The position numbers and the translations under genes were made by a program. From Pseudomonadota bacterium (GTDB lineage: Bacteria > Desulfobacterota > Desulfovibrionia > Desulfovibrionales > Desulfovibrionaceae): a DNA stretch of 40,020 nucleotides. Location of the stretch: contig JAEWCY010000262.1 of NCBI GenBank assembly GCA_023390395.1, positions 1 through 40,020 on the forward strand, written 5' to 3'. Shown piece after piece: positions 36,669 through 40,020 of the stretch. Position 1 is the stretch's first letter, and each line of letters starts with the position of its first letter. The notes beneath the pieces are model-generated. The model was not told where the DNA came from and searched no databases. It worked only from the letters and a program-made list of their open reading frames with translations.

Positions 36669-37971
36669 CGACGGTGCCGGCGGCGACCGTCAGCTTCACG
36701 ACGCCGTCGAGCGTGCGGCCGTGGAAGCAGGAGTTGCCCGAGCGGCTGGCGTAGCCGTGCGCGCCGACGACCCACTGCTCGCGCAGGTCGACGAGCGCGA
36801 GGTTGGCCGGCCGGCCAACGTCCAGCCGCGGGATGCAGACGTCGAACAGGGCGGCGCCGGAGGTCAGCTTCTCGATCAGCAGCTCCAGTCTCAGCACGCC
36901 CGGCTTGACCAACTCGGTGTAGACCGCGGCGAACGAGGTCTCCAGCCCGGTGACGCCGTTGGGCGCCTGCTCGAACGGGACCTCCTTCTCGTGCGCGGCG
37001 TGCGGCGCGTGGTCGGTCGCGATGCAGTCGATCGTGCCGTCCTTGAGGCCGGCGATCAGCGCCTGGCGGTCGGACTCGGCGCGCAGCGGCGGGTTCATCT
37101 TGAAGCGCGTGTCGAGCCCGAGGACGGCCTCGTGCGTGAGCGTCAGATGGTGCGGCGAGGCCTCGCCGGTCACCTGCGCCCCTCTCCCCTTCCAGTACGC
37201 GAGCGCCTCGACCGACTCGGCTGCCGACAGGTGCTGGAAGTGCATCCGGCCGCCCTCGAAGGCGGCCAGCGCCGCATCGCGCGCGACGATCGTCGACTCG
37301 CCGATCGAGGGGTAGCCGGCGAGCCCGAGCCGCGCCGACACCTCGCCCTCGTGCACGACGCAGCCGTTGGAGAGCGCCGGGTCCTCCTCGTGCAGCCCGA
37401 GCACGCCGCCGCACAGCCGCTGGTACTGGAGCGCCTTGCGCAGCATGCCGGCGGAGACGACCGGCATGCCGTCGTCGGTGAAGCCGAGCGCGCCGGCGTC
37501 GCGCAGCGCGGCCATCTCGGTCATCTCCTCGCCGCCGCGCCCGCGCGTGATCGCGGCGAGGAAGCCGACCGGGACGCGCGCCTGCAGCTCGGCCGCCTCG
37601 CGCAGCGAGCGCAGCACCGGCGCGGTGTCGATCGTCGGCGTCGTGTTCGGCATCGCGATCACGGCGGTGAAGCCGCCGGCGGCGGCGGAGGCGGTGCCGC
37701 TGGCGAGGTCCTCCTTGTGCTCCTGGCCGGGCGTGCGGAGGTGGACGTGCGGGTCGACGAAGCCCGGGAAGAGGTGCTGGCCCTCGGCCTCGACCGTCTC
37801 GGCCCCCTCCGGCGCGGCGAGCGTGCCGGGCGCGCCGAGCTCGGCGATCTCGCCGTCGCGCACGAGCAGGTCGCCGGGGCCGTCGAGGCCGGTCCGCGGA
37901 TCGAGCAGGTGGGCGCCGCGGATCAGCAGGTCGGCCCGGTGGCCGCCGCGGAAGAAGAGACCCTTGACCAT
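36669..37971 (-). CDS. pyrC: Dihydroorotase, C-terminus cut by the poly-G junction
   Basis: About 434 residues of a class I dihydroorotase, which closes carbamoyl aspartate to dihydroorotate. The metal site HxH is in FPGFVDPHVHLRTPGQEHKE, with HHLTLTHEA, FKMNPPLR and IATDHAPH further on, and the C-terminal block GAHGYASRSGNSCFHGR before KLTVAAGTVA. Homologues normally continue for a few to about fifteen residues after this point. Here the frame runs into poly-C (minus strand) and encodes prolines, so the true end is missing. It starts at ATG 37971, whose A is the last base of the pyrB TGA (TGATG). Only the last few residues appear lost, so this is a partial gene, not a pseudogene. Confidence 0.9.
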
Positions 37972-38921
37972 CAGGCGGCCACCACGCTTTCGACGTCGGA
38001 GTTGAGGGTGAGCGGCGCTCTGGCGTTCGCGCCGGCGAGCAGCTCGTAGAGGACGGCCATGCGCACGACGACGCCGGCCTCGACCTGCTCGGCGATCAGC
38101 GCCTGCGGCGAGTCGATCGCCTCGCCCGACAGCTCGACGCCGCGGTTGACCGGACCGGGGTGCATCAGCAGCTGGTGCGGTTGGAGCCGCTCGGCGTTGA
38201 CCTGGTAGCGGGCCGCGTACTCGCGCAGCGAGGGGACGTACGCCTCCTCCATCCGCTCGCGCTGCATCCGCAGCACGTAGACGACGTCGGCCTCCGGCAG
38301 GCGGTCGAGCGTCGGCTCGACGGCGCAGCCGAGCGCCTCGATCCCGCGCGGGATCAGCGTCGGCGGCCCGGCCAGCGTCACCTGCGCGCCCATGCGCGCG
38401 AAGGCGAGCACGTCGGAGCGGGCGACGCGCGAGTGCAGCACGTCGCCGACGATCCAGATCTTGACGCCGTCGAGCGAGCCGAGCCGCTGGCGCAGCGTGA
38501 AGACGTCGAGCAGCGCCTGCGTCGGATGCTCGTGCTTGCCGTCGCCGGCGTTGACGACGGCGGCGTCGGTCCAGCCGGCGACCAGCTGCGCGGCGCCGGC
38601 GTGCGGCGAGCGGATCACGATCGCGGCCGGGTCGTAGGCGCTCAGCGTCGCGATCGTGTCCTTCAGCGACTCGCCCTTGGTGTGGCTTGAGGTCGCGGCG
38701 CGGATCGAGACGAGGTCGGCCGACAGCCGCTTGGCGGCCAGCTCGAACGAGCTGCTGGTGCGGGTCGAGGCCTCGTAGAAGAGGTTGACGACGGTGCGGC
38801 CGCGCAGTGCCGGCACCTTCTTGATCTCGCGTCCGGCGACCTCGGCGAACGAGGCCGCGCGGTCGAGCACGCGCTCGATCCCGGCGCGGTCGAGGTCGTC
38901 GATCGACAGCAGGTGCTTCAC
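37971..38921 (-). CDS. pyrB: Aspartate carbamoyltransferase catalytic subunit
   Basis: A 316-residue ATCase catalytic chain that joins carbamoyl phosphate and aspartate in pyrimidine synthesis. The carbamoyl-phosphate loop is FYEASTRTSSSFELAAKRL, followed by HPTQALLDVFTLRQRLG and the aspartate-side VLRMQRERM and MHPGPVNRGVEL. It starts at GTG 38921, overlapping the pyrR TGA by three to four bases (GTGA), with a strong GGAGGTGA nine bases upstream. No pyrI regulatory chain is visible. Order pyrR-pyrB-pyrC is common in Gram-positive and actinobacterial genomes. Confidence 0.95.
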   Translation of the reverse strand: MKHLLSIDDLDRAGIERVLDRAASFAEVAGREIKKVPALRGRTVVNLFYEASTRTSSSFELAAKRLSADLVSIRAATSSHTKGESLKDTIATLSAYDPAAIVIRSPHAGAAQLVAGWTDAAVVNAGDGKHEHPTQALLDVFTLRQRLGSLDGVKIWIVGDVLHSRVARSDVLAFARMGAQVTLAGPPTLIPRGIEALGCAVEPTLDRLPEADVVYVLRMQRERMEEAYVPSLREYAARYQVNAERLQPHQLLMHPGPVNRGVELSGEAIDSPQALIAEQVEAGVVVRMAVLYELLAGANARAPLTLNSDVESVVAA

Positions 38922-39481
38922 GTCGTCGTCACCTCCTGGGTGGCGGTGCTCGCTTCGGAGATCGTGACCTCGTCGACGTCGTCGAGCTCCTCGACGCGGA
39001 CGTTGACGCGCTCCTCGCGCGCGGTCGGAAGGTTCTTGCCGACGTAGGCGGGGCGGATCGGCAGCTCGCGGGGGCCGCGGTCGGCGAGGACCGCGAGCTG
39101 GAGGCGCGCCGGGCGGCCGTAGTCGAAGACGGCCTCGATCGCGGCGCGCACGGTGCGGCCGGTGTAGAGCACGTCGTCGACGATCACGACGGTCAGGCCG
39201 TCGAGCGGGAAGTCGAGGTGCGAGGCGTGCACGACCGGCGCGCTGGGCCGCGTCGCGAGGTCGTCGCGGTAGAAGGCGATGTCGATGTCGCCGAGCGGCG
39301 GGGCGCCGTCGAGCAGATCGGAGACGAGCGCGTGCAGGCGGGCGGCCAGCACGGCACCGCGCCGGTGGATGCCGACGATCGCGAGCTGCTGGGCGGGGTT
39401 CTTCTCGACGATCTCATGCGCGATGCGCACGAGGGTTCGCCGCATGTCGTCGCGGTCGAGTACGACCTTCTCGTCACTCAC
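38918..39481 (-). CDS. pyrR: PyrR, pyrimidine operon regulator / uracil phosphoribosyltransferase
   Basis: A 187-residue PRTase-fold protein that binds pyr leader RNA in the presence of UMP and often has uracil phosphoribosyltransferase activity. Seen are the family N-terminus VVLDRDDMRRTLVRIAHEI, VGIHRRGAVLAARL, DIAFYRDDLATR and the PRPP-binding loop VVIVDDVLYTGRTVRAA, then AVLADRGPRELPIRPAYVGKN. I chose GTG 39481, preceded by GGAAGG, over ATG 39535, because the upstream stretch is the PyrR-binding hairpin and its translation gives a non-conserved leader. It heads the pyr operon and overlaps pyrB. Confidence 0.93.
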   Translation of the reverse strand: MSDEKVVLDRDDMRRTLVRIAHEIVEKNPAQQLAIVGIHRRGAVLAARLHALVSDLLDGAPPLGDIDIAFYRDDLATRPSAPVVHASHLDFPLDGLTVVIVDDVLYTGRTVRAAIEAVFDYGRPARLQLAVLADRGPRELPIRPAYVGKNLPTAREERVNVRVEELDDVDEVTISEASTATQEVTTT

Positions 39482-39486
39482 ACGTG

Positions 39487-39517
39487 CCTTCCTGGCCTCA
39501 CGGGACCGGGTTAAAGG
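39487..39517 (-). promoter_or_regulatory. PyrR-binding RNA hairpin overlapping the pyrR ribosome binding site
   Basis: On the minus strand the core GGTCCCGTGAGGCC (39507-39494) matches the PyrR-binding consensus GUCCNGNGAGGC. The lower stem pairs CCTT (39517-39514) with AAGG (39490-39487), and the purine-rich GGAAGG is both part of this stem and the Shine-Dalgarno of pyrR. PyrR bound with UMP would therefore hide the ribosome binding site, a translational mode as known for mycobacterial pyrR. I see no obvious terminator downstream of it. Confidence 0.8.
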
Positions 39518-39592
39518 AACGGAAACTCGCTCCACCCTAGCAACGGGGGCGGGCGGAACGGCGCCCGGGCCGGCGCCGGCGGCGGTCGTCGC

Positions 39593-39979
39593 TCAGCGGC
39601 GGCGGAGCTTGATGCGGACCGTCGAGCCGCGCTCCAGCAGCGTGTCGGCGGCCGGGTCCTGCTCGGCGACCTCCCAGTTGGAGTCGACGATCGTGCCGAA
39701 CAGGCCGCCGTCCTGCTCCTTCACCATGAAGCCGGCGCGCTCGAGCCGCTGGTGGGCGACGTCGAGCCGCTCGCCGGCGACGTCGGGGACGGCGGTGCGG
39801 GTGATGACGGTCTCGTCGCCGCTCAGCGGCGGCGCTCTGCTGAGCACGGTGACGGTGCGGGCTCTCGGCTCCTCGGCGCTGCCGATCCCGAGCGCGACGA
39901 CGAACAGCACGCCGACGAGGAAGCCGCAGGCGACGCCGAGCGCGACCGCCGTCCAGCTGGCCGGCCGTCTGGGGCTCAT
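39593..39979 (-). CDS. Membrane-anchored PASTA-domain protein
   Basis: A 128-residue protein. Residues 8-31 form one membrane segment (ALGVACGFLVGVLFVVALGI). A short linker leads to a single PASTA domain (about 64-128) with VPDVAGERLDVAHQRLERAGF, SNWEVAEQDPAADTLLERGSTV and a basic end. PASTA domains bind peptidoglycan fragments or beta-lactams and usually sit on Ser/Thr kinases or PBPs, but no kinase is attached here. ATG 39979 overlaps the TGA of the upstream gene (ATGA), so they are co-translated. The pyr operon starts 110 bases downstream. Such proteins are typical of actinobacteria, which supports the origin of this segment. Confidence 0.82.
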   Translation of the reverse strand: MSPRRPASWTAVALGVACGFLVGVLFVVALGIGSAEEPRARTVTVLSRAPPLSGDETVITRTAVPDVAGERLDVAHQRLERAGFMVKEQDGGLFGTIVDSNWEVAEQDPAADTLLERGSTVRIKLRRR

Positions 39980-40020
39980 CGGCCCGGCTCCGCGGCGGCG
40001 ACCTCGTCGACTGCCGCGAC
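39976..40020 (-). CDS. C-terminal end of an unidentified gene
   Basis: The minus-strand frame reads VAAVDEVAAAEPGR and stops at TGA 39978-39976, overlapping the start of the PASTA gene. Only 14 residues are in the window, too few to identify the product. The overlap suggests operon structure. Confidence 0.5.
   Translation of the reverse strand, partial: VAAVDEVAAAEPGR

Overview
The window is two unrelated genomes joined at a poly-G run. Positions 1 to about 36578 look like a high-GC sulfate-reducing Desulfovibrionaceae chromosome (Solidesulfovibrio / Desulfovibrio magneticus-like). I infer this from codon style (GCC- and GGCC-rich), the amt-glnB-glnD nitrogen block, the many hybrid kinases, and a recurring hairpin repeat next to genes. 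Positions 36669 to 40020 look like an actinobacterial, probably Thermoleophilia / Solirubrobacterales-like, pyrimidine operon. Between them lie about 90 nt of almost pure G (36579-36668), which cut pyrC just before its C-terminus on one side and a copy of the hairpin repeat on the other. I read this as a false join, not as biology.

Left part, in order. The C-terminal end of a hybrid sensor kinase (HPt-REC) ends inside a hairpin repeat and is followed by a 30-residue membrane peptide on the minus strand. Next come a PEP-synthase-like protein with an unfamiliar C-terminal domain, hydroxypyruvate isomerase (hyi), and tartronate semialdehyde reductase (garR/glxR). Two divergent flavoprotein disulfide-reductase paralogues follow, both lacking the C-terminal catalytic His. 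Then come two GT4 glycosyltransferases and a large CBS-PAS-hybrid kinase. After that is a histidine phosphatase overlapping a GT28-like glycosyltransferase, which converges on an FkbM methyltransferase and a REC-PAS-kinase whose ATPase domain is degenerate. The nitrogen block amt-glnB-glnD follows. Next are a Prx6-type peroxiredoxin coupled to a small winged-helix-like protein, and a YkgJ-type cysteine-cluster protein coupled to penicillin-binding protein 1A.

From about 28.1 to 31.0 kb the composition changes. There are two Fur-box promoters of the same layout. One drives an unknown 121-residue protein that ends at a strong terminator. The other points into a stretch with no convincing gene. 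An AT-rich acyltransferase-3 gene and an AT-rich spacer follow. High-GC sequence then resumes with a serine-rich protein, an unrecognised 1040-residue membrane protein, a small unknown protein and an Old Yellow Enzyme-type oxidoreductase.

Right part, all on the minus strand: the end of an unidentified gene, a membrane-anchored PASTA protein, then pyrR-pyrB-pyrC with overlapping start/stop codons. A PyrR-binding RNA hairpin overlaps the pyrR ribosome binding site. I found no CRISPR array, tRNA, rRNA, intact insertion sequence, or defence system. The most important result is the chimeric junction. The most interesting biological leads are the Fur-promoter region without a gene, the degenerate kinase and the PyrR leader.
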